Position numbers and translations under genes: made by a program
The notes under the pieces: model-generated
Databases searched by the model: none
What the model saw: the letters and a program-made list of their open reading frames with translations, nothing else
What the model was told of the DNA's origin: nothing
Source: Roseomonas haemaphysalidis
Lineage (GTDB): Bacteria > Pseudomonadota > Alphaproteobacteria > Acetobacterales > Acetobacteraceae
Assembly: GCF_017355405.1 (NCBI RefSeq)
Contig: NZ_CP061177.1
Location: 868,001 to 932,000, forward strand
Direction: 5' to 3'
DNA length: 64,000 bases
Shown here: positions 8,694 through 18,119 of the stretch, in pieces
Numbering within the stretch: position 1 is the first letter of the stretch
How the letters are laid out: every line of letters starts with the position of its first letter

Positions 8694-9545
8694 ATGTCCG
8701 CGACCGTCATCACCGTCACCTCCGGCAAGGGTGGCGTCGGCAAGACCACCACCACCGCCGCCTTCGGCGCCGCCCTCGCGCTGGCCGGCCACCGCGTCTG
8801 CGTGGTCGACTTCGACATGGGCCTGCGCAACCTCGACCTCGTGATGGGGGTGGAGAAGCGCGTGGTCTACGACTTCCTGCACGTGGCCGACGGCACCGCC
8901 AGCCTCGGCCAGGCGCTGGTGCGCGACAAGCGGGTGCCCAACCTGTTTCTGCTGGCCACCTCGCAGACCGCGGACAAGGACGCGCTGACGCCCGCCGGCA
9001 TCGACCATGTCATGAACCTGCTGCGCGCCGAATTCGACTACATCCTGTGCGACAGCCCGGCCGGCATCGAGCACGGCGCCATGATGGCGCTGCAGCACGC
9101 CGACCACGCTCTGGTGATCTGCAACCCCGAGGTCACCTCCGTGCGCGATGCCGACCGCATCATGGGCTACATCGCGGCCCGCTCGCGCCGCGCGCAGGCC
9201 GGCCTCGCCCCCGTGCGCGAGCACCTGGTGGTCACCCGCTTCAGCGAGGACCGTGCCCGGCGCGGCGAGATGCTGTCGCTGGCCGAGATCCAGGACATCC
9301 TGGCCATGCCGCTGCTGGGCGTCATTCCGGACAGCCCGCAGGTGCTGCGCGCCAGCAATGCCGGCCGCCCGGCCAGCCTGGATGCCGCCAGCGCGCCCGG
9401 CCGCGCCTACCGCGCCGCCTGCGCCCGCTTTCTGCAGGACACCCGGCCCGTGGCCGCCCGCGCCCCGCAGGCGCCGGGCTTTCTGGCCGCGCTGGCCGAA
9501 ACGGCGCAGCGCGGCCTGCTGCGCCGGTTGTTCCGCACGGCCTGA
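8694..9545 (+). CDS. minD: Septum site-determining ATPase MinD
   Basis: A 283-residue ParA/MinD ATPase. The deviant Walker A GKGGVGKTT is at residues 11-19 (signature Lys12 and Lys17). Switch I DMGLRNLD and the DSPAGIE motif are present. The C-terminus ends in a basic amphipathic helix (QRGLLRRLF), the membrane-targeting sequence. AGGGAGA precedes the ATG by six bases. Recruits MinC and is released from the membrane by MinE. Confidence 0.97.
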   Translation: MSATVITVTSGKGGVGKTTTTAAFGAALALAGHRVCVVDFDMGLRNLDLVMGVEKRVVYDFLHVADGTASLGQALVRDKRVPNLFLLATSQTADKDALTPAGIDHVMNLLRAEFDYILCDSPAGIEHGAMMALQHADHALVICNPEVTSVRDADRIMGYIAARSRRAQAGLAPVREHLVVTRFSEDRARRGEMLSLAEIQDILAMPLLGVIPDSPQVLRASNAGRPASLDAASAPGRAYRAACARFLQDTRPVAARAPQAPGFLAALAETAQRGLLRRLFRTA

Positions 9546-9585
9546 TCCGCCGCCCCGCCCACACCTTTCCCCTGGGACATCATTC

Positions 9586-9834
9586 ATGGCAGCCGCCCTC
9601 ATCAGCCTGATCCACCGGCGCAGCACGGCCAACATGGCCGCCGCCCGTCTGCGCCAGCAGATCGGCCGCGACCGCATGGCGCATCTCGGCGACGACATCG
9701 CCCAGCGCATCCAGGAAGCCTGCCTGCGCGAGATCCGCCGGCTGGCCCGCGGCGGGCAGGTCAAGGTGCGCCTCGGCACCTCGCCCACGCTGGAGGTGCG
9801 GGAAATCGAGATCGACCTGACACCGGGCCGGTGA
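9586..9834 (+). CDS. minE: Cell division topological specificity factor MinE
   Basis: An 82-residue MinE. The ATG at 9586 gives an N-terminus MAAALISLIHRRSTANMAAARL, which matches the MinD-binding helix of the family (TAN..A..RL). The C-terminal half has the dimerisation strands KVRLG and REIEIDL. It stimulates MinD ATPase and drives pole-to-pole oscillation. It ends five bases before an XRE-family gene. Confidence 0.92.
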   Translation: MAAALISLIHRRSTANMAAARLRQQIGRDRMAHLGDDIAQRIQEACLREIRRLARGGQVKVRLGTSPTLEVREIEIDLTPGR

Positions 9835-9838
9835 GCGC

Positions 9839-10111
9839 ATGTCCATGCTGATCACCGCCTCGCAGTGCCGCATGGCGCGCGCGGCCGTCGGGCTGACGCT
9901 GCGCGAGCTGTCGCAGGCGGCCGGCGTTTCGGTCAACACGCTGAGCCGCATCGAAGGGCAGGGCAACGTCACCAGCCGCACCCTGGCCAAGGTCCAGGAC
10001 GTGCTGGTGCGGCAGGGCGCGGTGTTCCGGCGGGACGGCTCGGTCGGCGTCGGCGACCGGCCGGGAAACAGTTCGACCACAATGGCGGCCCTGATCGGGC
10101 CCGCGGCCTAG
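9839..10111 (+). CDS. Small XRE-family helix-turn-helix regulator
   Basis: A 90-residue protein whose residues 5-60 form a Cro/C1-type HTH: QCRMARAAVGLTLRELSQAAGVSVNTLSRIE, with the recognition helix around SVNTLSRIE. It begins five bases after minE, so it is probably co-transcribed with the min operon. It may regulate division genes or itself, but no operator can be assigned. Confidence 0.85.
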   Translation: MSMLITASQCRMARAAVGLTLRELSQAAGVSVNTLSRIEGQGNVTSRTLAKVQDVLVRQGAVFRRDGSVGVGDRPGNSSTTMAALIGPAA

Positions 10112-10125
10112 CAAGGAAGAAATCC

Positions 10126-10386
10126 ATGCATCAGTTGCGTATTCTCGGCCCCCTCGCGCTGCTGGTCAGCGGCCTGATGCTGGCGGTGGCGGACCCGGCC
10201 GGCGAGGTCTGGCCCATGCTGCCGGCGCTGGCGGCCGGCGGGCTGCTGCTGGCCCTGGCGCTGTGGCGCGACGGCCCGGCCCTCGGGCGCAGCTGGCGCG
10301 GCACCGCCGCATGGCTGCAATCGGCCGCGCGTTTCACGCCCCCCCCTGCCCGTCGGGTCACAATCCGCATACGGTGCGCCCGCTGA
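10126..10386 (+). CDS. Small two-helix membrane protein
   Basis: 86 residues. AAGGAAGAA lies just upstream of the ATG. Two hydrophobic stretches (residues 6-24 and 29-46) separated by a short Asp/Pro loop, then a basic tail, suggest an inner-membrane hairpin protein. No family recognised. Confidence 0.6.
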   Translation: MHQLRILGPLALLVSGLMLAVADPAGEVWPMLPALAAGGLLLALALWRDGPALGRSWRGTAAWLQSAARFTPPPARRVTIRIRCAR

Positions 10387-10437
10387 GGACGACCCTGGCC
10401 GGCAGGGTGGCCGTCCGTGGCGAAAAAGGAGACGACG

Positions 10438-10662
10438 ATGACCGATCCGCTTGAGAATCGGGAGATCTGGGTGGTGTGGGGCGGGATCTTCCGCGACACC
10501 TCCTTCCAGGAGCTGGAGCCCGGCACCGAGGAGTTGCTCGGTCCGTTCCACAGCGCGCAGGCGGCCGAGAAGGCTTGGCTGGAGCGCATGCGGCGGATGG
10601 TGGACATCGCGTCCCACCGGCTGTTCGTGCTGCGCGCCATGCCGGCGCCGCGGGTGCCGTGA
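10438..10662 (+). CDS. DUF4170-like small protein
   Basis: 74 residues. AAGGAG at 10426-10431 selects the ATG at 10438 over an in-frame GTG at 10417. The sequence IWVVWGGIFRDTSFQELEPGTEELLGPF with a following AEKAW resembles the alphaproteobacterial DUF4170 family, from memory. Function unknown. The stop overlaps the next start (TGATG). Confidence 0.7.
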   Translation: MTDPLENREIWVVWGGIFRDTSFQELEPGTEELLGPFHSAQAAEKAWLERMRRMVDIASHRLFVLRAMPAPRVP

Positions 10663-10907
10663 TGGCCCCGCAGGGCCGCGGCGGCGTGCTGGCGGCCTTG
10701 CGCGCCGCCTGGCCCGCGCTGCGGCGCCATGCGGGCGAACGGCACCGGGTGCGGGCGCTGGAGCTCGAGCTAGCGCTGATGGCCGATCGCGTGGCGCAGG
10801 CGGAGCTGGCGGAGCAGCGGCAGGCCAAGCGGGCCATCGCCGCCGAACACGCGCTGGTGCGGATGCAGGACAGCCTGGACCACGCCCGGCGCTGCCGCGC
10901 CGCCTGA
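10662..10907 (+). CDS. Small coiled-coil protein
   Basis: 81 residues translated from a TGATG overlap with the DUF4170-like gene. Residues 25-75 are highly charged and helical (RVRALELELALMADRVAQAELAE), consistent with a coiled coil. No membrane segment. Function unknown, but coupling suggests it acts with its neighbour. Confidence 0.6.
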   Translation: MAPQGRGGVLAALRAAWPALRRHAGERHRVRALELELALMADRVAQAELAEQRQAKRAIAAEHALVRMQDSLDHARRCRAA

Positions 10908-10914
10908 CAGCGGC

Positions 10915-11115
10915 CTACTGCTGAAACACGCTGGCGAAGCGGCGCGCTTTCTCGGGGTCCAGCCAGGGGCGCGGCGCGCATTCGCCGCTGCAAACCACGG
11001 CGCCCGGCGGGCTCGGCGCGGCGGCCAGGTGGCTGAGCGCCAGCACGGCCATGAACCCGCTCAACACCATCAGGGTGCCGAGCAACAGCAGGCGGGGGGA
11101 ACGCGGCAGGTCCAT
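10915..11115 (-). CDS. Small membrane-anchored protein
   Basis: 66 residues: a basic start (MDLPRSPR), a hydrophobic helix (residues 9-32), then a short extracytoplasmic tail with two Cys (VVCSGECAPRPW). It converges on the coiled-coil gene with an 8-base gap. No family recognised, and existence rests on a plausible membrane topology and codon use. Confidence 0.5.
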   Translation of the reverse strand: MDLPRSPRLLLLGTLMVLSGFMAVLALSHLAAAPSPPGAVVCSGECAPRPWLDPEKARRFASVFQQ

Positions 11116-11183
11116 CAGCGGCCTCGGTCGGTGTCTGAGATTTGTCTCAAATATGAGTATCCGGTTAACACGGGAGCCGCATG

Positions 11184-11208
11184 GTCAGATTGCGTTAACC
11201 AATCTGAC
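11184..11208. promoter_or_regulatory. 25-bp interrupted palindrome
   Basis: GTCAGATTG (11184-11192) and CAATCTGAC (11200-11208) are a perfect 9-bp inverted repeat around a 7-base spacer CGTTAAC. It lies in the 251-base gap between the minus-strand gene ending at 11115 and the gene at 11367. The surroundings are AT-rich for this genome (TTTGTCTCAAATATGAGTAT). It could be an operator of a dimeric regulator. The rest of the gap shows nothing else clear. Confidence 0.45.
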
Positions 11209-11366
11209 GTTTGCGCGAAGCCATGGTGCCGCGCTGCGCTTTGAGGCACCGACGCCCGAGGCCGCGCCGGTGATCCATGCCACAACGGCCGGGTTGCCGA
11301 AGGACCCGCCGCCATGCGCATTGCCCGCGCCGCTTCCACCATCCCCCCGCGCCGGGCTGCCGTCCG

Positions 11367-12008
11367 GTGAGCGCCGCGTCACAGGCCCCCGCGCTGGCGA
11401 TGCTGGCGCCGCAGTTGCTGGTGGTGGAGGGCGGCATCGGCCTGCCGGGCCCGGTGCGCTGGGTGGCTGGTTTCACCAGCGGCCCCGACGCGGCGCCCAT
11501 GCTGCACCGTGCCACGCTGAGCACCCAAATCGATGCCCGCCGCCGGCCGGGCGCGGTGGAATGGCGGCTGGAAAGCCAGGCGCTCGGGTTGGCCGGCACC
11601 GCTCCCGCGCGCATCGTGCAGGGCGAGGCCTGCAGCCTCAGCATCGCGCTGGATGCGGCGGTGGCCGCCGCCGGGCGCGTCCCCGGCGGCCCGTCGCTGC
11701 CGCTCGGTCCCGCCTTCGTGCTGCTGCGCGACGAGCCGGGCCTGCCGCGCGTCTGGGGCTGCGCCGGCCTGATGGCCATGCCGGGCCCGATGCCCGGTGT
11801 GCTGGGCCGCGCCTGCTTTATCCGTGAGCGTTTGAACGGGCTCCGCCCGCGCTTCGAGGGCATGCTGGAAGGCGAGGCCGTGCGGCGCGGCCCCCCGCTG
11901 CTGTGGCGCTGGACCGCCGCCACCCTGGCGGAAGCCGCCGAACAAGGGCGCCAGGCGTTGCTCGGCGCCGCCCTGCCGCTGGCCCAGCCGTCACGCTCGG
12001 CCGGCTGA
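11367..12008 (+). CDS. Uncharacterised 213-residue protein
   Basis: The coding potential is clear from about 11367 (GTG) or 11400 (ATG) to the stop at 12008; no ribosome site decides between these starts. Product: Ala/Gly/Leu-rich, with [19 protein letters not shown] near residue 35 and [20 protein letters not shown] near residue 150. No signal or membrane helix. It lies 196 bases before kdsA. I do not recognise the family. Confidence 0.55.
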   Translation: MSAASQAPALAMLAPQLLVVEGGIGLPGPVRWVAGFTSGPDAAPMLHRATLSTQIDARRRPGAVEWRLESQALGLAGTAPARIVQGEACSLSIALDAAVAAAGRVPGGPSLPLGPAFVLLRDEPGLPRVWGCAGLMAMPGPMPGVLGRACFIRERLNGLRPRFEGMLEGEAVRRGPPLLWRWTAATLAEAAEQGRQALLGAALPLAQPSRSAG

Positions 12009-12204
12009 CGCCGGCGGGCCGCCCTTCCACCGGCCCCGCCTGCGCGGCGGTGCCGGGCTTCCCCCGTGCCCCATGGCAGCCAACGGGGGTGCCGGCCTTT
12101 GCCCCCGACCTGCCATCCGTGATATCGGCCAGCCGCCGGTGCCGGCGGCGGCCTGTCCGGGCCGCCGCCCGGCGCGCCGCCACCGCACAGACGTGGAACA
12201 TCGC

Positions 12205-13077
12205 ATGGCCCCCCATCCCATCGTCGCCCTCGGCCCTGCCGGCCCGTCCCAGGTCCGCTTCGGAAGCACGCTGCCGGTTGCCGTGATCGCCGGCCCCTGC
12301 CAGCTGGAAAGCCGGGCGCATGCGCTGGAGGTCGCCTCGGCCCTGCGCGAGATCGCACAGCGCCTCGGCATCGGGATGGTGTTCAAGACGTCGTTCGACA
12401 AGGCCAACCGCAGCAGCGGCAATGCCGCGCGCGGCATCGGCCTGGAAGCCGCGCTGCCGATCTTCGCCGAGATCCGCGAAAGCCTTGGCCTGCCGGTGCT
12501 GACGGACGTGCACGACGCCGGGCAATGCGCCCCCGTGGCCGAGGCGGTGGACGTGCTGCAGATCCCCGCCTTTCTGTGCCGCCAAACCGACCTGCTGTTG
12601 GCCGCCGCGGCCACCGGGCGCGCGGTCAACGTCAAGAAGGGCCAGTTCCTGGCGCCGTGGGACATGCGCAACGTCGTCAGCAAGCTGGCCGGCGGCGGGG
12701 CCACCGACATTCTGCTGACCGACCGCGGCACCAGCTTCGGCTACAACACCCTGGTGTCCGACTTCCGTGGCCTGCCGATCATGGCGGGGTTCGGCGCGCC
12801 TGTGGTGTTCGACGCCACGCACTCCGTGCAGCAGCCGGGCGGCCTGGGCGACAGCTCGGGCGGCCAGCGCGAGTTCGTGCCGGTGCTGGCGCGCGCGGCG
12901 GTCGCCGTCGGCGTCGCCGGCCTGTTCATCGAAACCCATCCCGACCCGGACCACGCGCCTTCCGACGGCCCCAACATGGTGCCGCTCCGCCAGTTCGAGG
13001 GGCTGCTGCGCGAGTTGCAGGAGATCGATGCCCTGGCCAAGGCCCAGGCCGCCCGCCGCGCGGCGGTGGCGGCGTGA
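12205..13077 (+). CDS. kdsA: 3-deoxy-8-phosphooctulonate synthase (Kdo-8-P synthase)
   Basis: A 290-residue KdsA that condenses phosphoenolpyruvate with arabinose 5-phosphate to Kdo 8-phosphate for lipopolysaccharide. The DAHP-synthase-type barrel motifs are present: [10 protein letters not shown] (residues 28-37), [43 protein letters not shown] and [12 protein letters not shown]. Length is normal (275-290). It begins a kdsA-kdsB-kdsD operon; the stop overlaps the next start as GTGA. Confidence 0.97.
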   Translation: MAPHPIVALGPAGPSQVRFGSTLPVAVIAGPCQLESRAHALEVASALREIAQRLGIGMVFKTSFDKANRSSGNAARGIGLEAALPIFAEIRESLGLPVLTDVHDAGQCAPVAEAVDVLQIPAFLCRQTDLLLAAAATGRAVNVKKGQFLAPWDMRNVVSKLAGGGATDILLTDRGTSFGYNTLVSDFRGLPIMAGFGAPVVFDATHSVQQPGGLGDSSGGQREFVPVLARAAVAVGVAGLFIETHPDPDHAPSDGPNMVPLRQFEGLLRELQEIDALAKAQAARRAAVAA

Positions 13078-13817
13078 AGCGCCCGGTCATCCTGATCCCG
13101 GCGCGGCTCGCCGCCACGCGGCTGCCCGGCAAGCCCATGGCGGTGATCGCCGGCGAGCCGATGATCGTCGCCGTGTGGCGCCGCGCCATGGAGGCCGACG
13201 TGGCGCCCGTCTGGATCGCCACGGATTCCGAGGACATCGCGGAAGCCGTGCGCGCCGCCGGCGGCCAGGCGGTGATGACCGGCACGCACCACCCTTCCGG
13301 CTCCGACCGGGTGTTCGAGGCGGTGGGGCGCATCGACCCCGACGGGCAGTACGACGCCATCATCAACGTGCAGGGCGACCTGCCCACCGTATCGCCCGCC
13401 ACCATCCGCGCCGCCGCCCTGCCGCTGGAGGACCCGGAGGTGGCGATCGGCACGCCTGTCGCGGTGATCAGGCGGGACGAGGAAAAGACCGCGTCCAGCG
13501 TGGTGAAGATGGTGGGCACGCCGCTGGGCGGCGGGCGCTTCCGCGCGCTGTACTTCACGCGCGCCACGGCGCCCTGGGGCGAGGGGCCGTTGCACCACCA
13601 CATCGGCCTGTATGCCTGGCGCCGCGCCGCGCTGGCGCGCTTCGTGGCGCTGCCGCCCTCGCCGCTGGAACAGCGCGAAAAGCTGGAGCAGCTCCGCGCG
13701 CTGGAAGCCGGCATGCGGATCGACGCGGTGGAGGTGGGCGAGGTGCCGCTCGGCGTCGACACGCCGGCCGACCTGGAGCGGGCGCGGGCCATGCTGGGCG
13801 GGAGCGGCACGCGGTGA
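13074..13817 (+). CDS. kdsB: CMP-Kdo synthetase
   Basis: A 247-residue cytidylyltransferase that activates Kdo with CTP. Family motifs: [14 protein letters not shown] at the N-terminus (nucleotide-binding), [26 protein letters not shown] and LEQLRALE. The GTG start overlaps the kdsA stop (GTGA, 13074-13077), and the gene itself ends in another GTGA with kdsD. Confidence 0.96.
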   Translation: MKRPVILIPARLAATRLPGKPMAVIAGEPMIVAVWRRAMEADVAPVWIATDSEDIAEAVRAAGGQAVMTGTHHPSGSDRVFEAVGRIDPDGQYDAIINVQGDLPTVSPATIRAAALPLEDPEVAIGTPVAVIRRDEEKTASSVVKMVGTPLGGGRFRALYFTRATAPWGEGPLHHHIGLYAWRRAALARFVALPPSPLEQREKLEQLRALEAGMRIDAVEVGEVPLGVDTPADLERARAMLGGSGTR

Positions 13818-14821
13818 CGGCCGCGCAAACGCAAGCGGCAGGCGACGCCGCCATGGCGGAAGCGGTCATGGCCTCCGCCCGCCGGACCGTGCTGGTCGAG
13901 GCGGAAGGCGTCCGCGCCCTGCATGCGGCGCTCGATGGCGAACTCGGCGAAAGGCTCGTCGAGGCGGTCGGCTGCATGCAATCCTCCGGTGGCCGCGTGA
14001 TCGTCACCGGCATGGGCAAGTCGGGGCATGTGGCGCGCAAGATCGCCTCCACCCTGGCGTCCACCGGCACGCCCGCCCATTTCGTGCACCCGGCCGAGGC
14101 CAGCCACGGCGACCTCGGCATGATCCATGGCTCGGACGTGGTGCTGGCGCTGTCCTGGTCGGGCGAAGCGCCGGAGCTGGCGGATATCGTCGCCTATACC
14201 CGCCGCTTCGGGGTGAAGCTGGTGGCCATCACCTCGCGCGCCGCCAGTGCGCTGGGCAGCGCCGCCGACGTGCCCCTGGTGCTGCCGGCGATGCCCGAGG
14301 CCTGCCCCAACGGGCTGGCGCCCACCACCTCCACCACCATGCAGATGGCCATGGGCGACGTGCTGGCCGTGGCGCTGCTTTCGCTGAGGGGCTTTACCGC
14401 CTCGGACTTCCGGCAGTTCCATCCCGGCGGCAAGCTCGGCGCGCAGCTGCGGCGTGCGCGCGACCTGATGCATGCGGGCGAGGACCTGCCGGTGGTGCCG
14501 GCGGATGCCATGCTGTCGCACGCCATCGTGGAGATGACGGGCAAGCGGCTCGGCGTCACCGCCGTGGTGGACGGGGAAGGGCGGCTCGCCGGCGTGATCA
14601 CGGATGGCGACGTGCGCTCGGCGATGGAAGGCGGCTTCGTGGACCGGCCAGTGAGCAGCATCATGACCCGCAACCCCCGGCGCATCGGGCCGGACATGCT
14701 GGTGCAGGAAGCGCTGGCGATGATGCACAAGGCGCGCATCACCAGCCTGTTCGTGGTGGAGGACACGCAGCTCTTGGGCGTGCTGCACATCCACGACCTG
14801 CTGCGCGAGGGCGTGGCCTAG
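13814..14821 (+). CDS. kdsD: Arabinose-5-phosphate isomerase (SIS plus CBS domains)
   Basis: 335 residues from GTG 13814, giving ribulose 5-phosphate to arabinose 5-phosphate for KdsA. SIS domain at about residues 45-185 ([38 protein letters not shown]), then the [12 protein letters not shown] linker and a pair of CBS domains to the end. GTGA overlap with kdsB. kdsC, the Kdo-8-P phosphatase, is not in this operon. Confidence 0.95.
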   Translation: MTAAQTQAAGDAAMAEAVMASARRTVLVEAEGVRALHAALDGELGERLVEAVGCMQSSGGRVIVTGMGKSGHVARKIASTLASTGTPAHFVHPAEASHGDLGMIHGSDVVLALSWSGEAPELADIVAYTRRFGVKLVAITSRAASALGSAADVPLVLPAMPEACPNGLAPTTSTTMQMAMGDVLAVALLSLRGFTASDFRQFHPGGKLGAQLRRARDLMHAGEDLPVVPADAMLSHAIVEMTGKRLGVTAVVDGEGRLAGVITDGDVRSAMEGGFVDRPVSSIMTRNPRRIGPDMLVQEALAMMHKARITSLFVVEDTQLLGVLHIHDLLREGVA

Positions 14822-14832
14822 AAACAAAAAGG

Positions 14833-15007
14833 CCGGGGAAGGAATTCCCCGGACCCCTTCTTTTATTTTTATCCGTTGTGCGGTTTCAGCCCGTCAGGCG
14901 CTGCGCCTTTTAGCACCAGGCGTCCAGTCGTAAGCGCCAGTCCCACCAGCAATCCCGAAGACAATTCAAAAAAAAAGGGCGTTCGGGGGGAATTCATTTC
15001 CCGACCT
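14833..15007. repeat. Composite inverted intergenic element, copy R1
   Basis: The left arm starts 11 bases after the kdsD stop with the hairpin CCGGGGAA-GGAA-TTCCCCGG (14833-14852), then ACCCC and a T-rich run. The right arm (about 14968-15007) is its approximate reverse complement: an A-run, GGGCGTTCGGG, GGGGAATTCATTTCCC, then GACCTTC running into the stop of the SIS gene. It lies between converging genes. The arms resemble intrinsic terminators pointing into the element from both sides. Short form: no central hairpin. Confidence 0.75.
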
Positions 15008-15604
15008 TCAGGCCACCGCGTATTCCGCCTGGCCCACCAGCATGTCCACCACCGTGGTCAGCCACACCATGTGGATGCCTTCCACCACGTTGTAGGCGCG
15101 CGAGCCGATCCAGAAGTCGATGTCGGACAGCGCGCGCAGCGGGTTGTCGGCGGCGGAGCCCGTGAAGCTCACCACCTTGATGCCGCGTGAGCGCGCATAC
15201 TTCGCCGCCGCGAGCGCGTTGGGCGATTTGCCGGACACCGAGATCAGCACCAGGGCGTCGCCATCGTCGGCGTAGAATTCCACGGCCTTGGCCATGAAGT
15301 TCTCGTAGCCGAAGTCGTTGGACAGGCAGGTGATCAGGTTGGGCTCATTGAAGTCCACCGCGCGGGTGCGGCCCTGCTTGGTGAAGTCCACCGCGCCGTG
15401 CGAGGCGATGGAGGCGCTGGCGCCGTTGCCGGCGAACATCAGCTTGCCCTTGCGTTCGCGCACCTGCACCGCGAGGTCATGGAAGGCCACCAGCTTGTCC
15501 TGGATGCCGTCCGTCGCCAGGGCCTGGCGGTACAGGTCGAAATAGCCGTCGAGCCAGGGGCCCCAGTTCCTGCCGGACGCGCCCGTGCCTGCCATGTCGT
15601 TCAT
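15008..15604 (-). CDS. SIS-domain sugar isomerase (phosphoheptose-isomerase-like)
   Basis: 198 residues. The ATG at 15604 is preceded by AAAGGAG at 8 bases, better than the upstream ATG at 15625. GKLMFAGNGASASIASH and LISVSGKSPNALAAAKYARS are the phosphosugar-binding loops of SIS domains, most like GmhA (sedoheptulose-7-phosphate isomerase). No other heptose pathway genes are near, so the real substrate may differ. It ends against the right arm of repeat R1 and stands 57 bases downstream of a glycosyltransferase gene. Confidence 0.8.
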   Translation of the reverse strand: MNDMAGTGASGRNWGPWLDGYFDLYRQALATDGIQDKLVAFHDLAVQVRERKGKLMFAGNGASASIASHGAVDFTKQGRTRAVDFNEPNLITCLSNDFGYENFMAKAVEFYADDGDALVLISVSGKSPNALAAAKYARSRGIKVVSFTGSAADNPLRALSDIDFWIGSRAYNVVEGIHMVWLTTVVDMLVGQAEYAVA

Positions 15605-15660
15605 CAGCGCCGCTCCTTTTGCCACGAGGGTCGTTCCATCACCGGCACCCTGCCCGAGGA

Positions 15661-17676
15661 TTATACCTGAATTGAAGAAGTTTCACCATTAGACGAGATA
15701 TTTTTAACCGAAATGAAAAGACTGTCCGCCAAGGCTAAGAGGCTTGGACTGATGCTCGCGCCACGCCCCAGCCACAGCGCGGTGCAGGCGGGGTCAGGTG
15801 GCAGCAGCAGGGTGGGCAGGGGCACACGCAGCCGCTGGTCGCCCCGCATGGCATGGCTGCCGTCGTGGCGCAGCAACACCGTGCCGGGGGGCGGGGCTAT
15901 CTCCGCCTCGCCCAGCAGCACCACGAAGGGCCTGTCCACGCCCAGGGCGGCGTGCTGCGCGGCGGCCAGGCGGATGGAGGGGGCCTCGTCCAACGCGGCC
16001 GCCAGCGCCTCAGCCGCGCCGGCGGCGGCGGGTGGCGGCGCCGGCGCGGTGGGCGGTGGTGCAAGCCGCGCGATGGCCTGGCGCGCGGCGGCCGCGGCCT
16101 GTGGCCAGCCCAACGCGGCCGCCGTGTCCCGCGCCGCGCGGGCCATCAGCCGCAGCCGCTGCGGCGAGCGCAGCAGCAACCGCAGCGCGGCCGGAAACTC
16201 GGCCAGCGGCACCACCTGCCCGGCACCCTCGGCCAGCACGGGAAAGCCGCGCGCGGCATGCGGCGTGCTGAGGCTGGGCAGGCCGTGCCCCAGGTAGTCC
16301 GACAGCTTCAGGCTGGCGCCGCCGCCGCCCTGCACCGGGTTCAGCGCCAGGGTCCAGCCCGCCATCACGGCGGACAGCGTGTCCGCCGGCAGCACGCCAT
16401 GCAGCACAACGTTGGGCGCCGCCGTGTGCAGCCCGCCGCACACGCCGCCGGCGATCTCGAAGCACGCGTCCGGCAGCGCCGGCGCCAGTTCCTCCAGGAT
16501 GAAGCGCGCGGCGAGCAGGTTGGGCGGATGCGCCGAGCCCAGAAAGCCAAGGCGCGGCGCCGCGCCCGCCTGCGGCGCCGGCGGCCCGGGCGGGGCGGCC
16601 GTCACGCCATGCGGCATCATCGCCACGGCGCGCGCCCGCGGGCGGAAGGCTTCCGCGTCGCCTTCGCTACAGGCCAGCACCAGCGCGGCCTCGGCCAGCA
16701 GCGCCTGCTCGACCGCTTCGGTGAAGTCTGCCAGCAGGTCGGCCGCCGGGTGGCCGCGCAGCAGCTCGCGTTTCAGGGCGGCCTCATGGTTGTGGGCATC
16801 GTAGACCACCGGCAGCGCGGGCGCGGCCCGGCGCAGCACCGGCAGCAGAGGGGCGAGAAAGCAGTGCTCGAACACCGCCAGCCCCGCCCGGGCGGCGAGA
16901 TCGGCCGCCAGGGCCACCAGCGCCGGGTGCGTGGCGGCGTGCAGGGCGGCGGCGATGTCTTCCAGCGCGTCGCCCCCCAGCGCCTGCAGGTCGGCTTCCA
17001 GAGCACGCTGCGCGGCGGTCTTGGGCAGGGTGAGCTGCAGGATGCCGGGCGACAGCGGCACGCAGCCGGACACGGCGCCCAGCGTCAGCAGCACCGCCTC
17101 GCGCTCCAGAGCCGCCAGCCCTTCGCGCACCCGCACCGCGCCGCCGCTCGGGCGGCCCGCCACGGGGTAGTCGTTCAGCGCCAGGGTGAAGCCGGCGGGC
17201 GATACGTCATCGGGCGGCGGGAGGTCGGGGGCCAGCGCCAGCAGCTCCGGCAGCACGGCCGCCAGCGCTGCCGGCGGCACCATCCGCATCCGCGCCGGCG
17301 GAACGCCGTGCACCAGCCGCATGACCAGCGCGGCAAAGGTATCCGGCACCACCACCAGCCGGGCGCGGCGGGCCAGCGCGCCTTCCGCCCGCCAGGCGGC
17401 GGTCCAGGCTTCCGGCTCGGCCCATGGCTCGCACAGGGCGGAAGCGGCGGGGGCATAGACCTCCACCAGGCTGGACAGCCCTTCCAGGACCGGTGCGCCG
17501 TCGGCGGCGAGGTGCAGCACCAGCCCGGCCGCCGTGGCTGCCTCGCGCAGCGTGGCGGCGCTGGCCACGCCAGGCAGCAGCGTGGTGGTTTGCCAATGCG
17601 GGGCAAGGGCGCGCAGCAGCGCGAGCGCCTGCGGGCTGCCGGGGGCCGCCAGCAGCAGCAGCGGCGGCGAATTCAC
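15661..17676 (-). CDS. Glycosyltransferase, GT-B type (671 residues)
   Basis: The GTG start at 17676 forms a GTGA overlap with the upstream gene; longer frames upstream are shadows. Residues about 160-460 have a GT-B fold signature: PVVYDAHNHEAALKRELL, a nucleotide-binding strand RLGFLGSAHPPNLLAARFI, and the donor-site region LNPVQGGGGASLKLSDYLGHGLPSLST. It is presumably cytoplasmic or peripheral at the inner membrane and transfers a sugar to a surface glycan. The last about 20 codons (ISVKNISSNGETSSIQV) are conspicuously AT-rich, unlike the body. Confidence 0.8.
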   Translation of the reverse strand: MNSPPLLLLAAPGSPQALALLRALAPHWQTTTLLPGVASAATLREAATAAGLVLHLAADGAPVLEGLSSLVEVYAPAASALCEPWAEPEAWTAAWRAEGALARRARLVVVPDTFAALVMRLVHGVPPARMRMVPPAALAAVLPELLALAPDLPPPDDVSPAGFTLALNDYPVAGRPSGGAVRVREGLAALEREAVLLTLGAVSGCVPLSPGILQLTLPKTAAQRALEADLQALGGDALEDIAAALHAATHPALVALAADLAARAGLAVFEHCFLAPLLPVLRRAAPALPVVYDAHNHEAALKRELLRGHPAADLLADFTEAVEQALLAEAALVLACSEGDAEAFRPRARAVAMMPHGVTAAPPGPPAPQAGAAPRLGFLGSAHPPNLLAARFILEELAPALPDACFEIAGGVCGGLHTAAPNVVLHGVLPADTLSAVMAGWTLALNPVQGGGGASLKLSDYLGHGLPSLSTPHAARGFPVLAEGAGQVVPLAEFPAALRLLLRSPQRLRLMARAARDTAAALGWPQAAAAARQAIARLAPPPTAPAPPPAAAGAAEALAAALDEAPSIRLAAAQHAALGVDRPFVVLLGEAEIAPPPGTVLLRHDGSHAMRGDQRLRVPLPTLLLPPDPACTALWLGRGASISPSLLALADSLFISVKNISSNGETSSIQV

Positions 17677-18119
17677 GCCGCGACCAGCCGCAGCGCCTCG
17701 CCCCGCGCGGCGGCCTCGGCGGAGGCGGCGATGTCGCGCAGCAGCACACCGGCCTGCAGCGCGCCGCTGTGCAGCGCGCGGGCATAGGCGGCGCGGTCGG
17801 CGGGGTCCGGCGCGCGGCCGAGCATGGCCCGGAAGGCGGCCTCCACCAGTGCCTCGGGCGGGGTGGCGGGCAGCACGGCGCGCAGCAGAAAAGGGGCGGC
17901 GGGGTCCAGCACGCGGCGGCCGTACAGGCGCCACGCGCGCGGCGCGGGGGCATCCCCCGGCACCGCGCCGGCGGCGAGCTCCGGCGGGTGGCCGGGCAGC
18001 GCCAGGGCGGGTGCCGCCAGCCAGTCGCGGGCGGGGGCGGCCAGCCGGCGCGCCAGCGCCAGCCGGGCCGCCAGCGCCAGGGCGGCGAGGTCGGCGGCCG
18101 GCGGCTCAGCCGCGGGCAC
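17673..18119 (-). CDS. DUF4214-like small protein
   Basis: 148 residues from GTG 18119, overlapping the end of the Gfo/Idh gene by 14 bases and the glycosyltransferase start by 4 (GTGA). Residues 85-135 (AFRAMLGRAPDPADRAAYARALHSGAL) match the DUF4214 pattern, a helical module often found in glycan and cell-surface loci. No signal peptide. Tight packing points to co-translation with the glycosyltransferase. Confidence 0.65.
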   Translation of the reverse strand: MPAAEPPAADLAALALAARLALARRLAAPARDWLAAPALALPGHPPELAAGAVPGDAPAPRAWRLYGRRVLDPAAPFLLRAVLPATPPEALVEAAFRAMLGRAPDPADRAAYARALHSGALQAGVLLRDIAASAEAAARGEALRLVAA

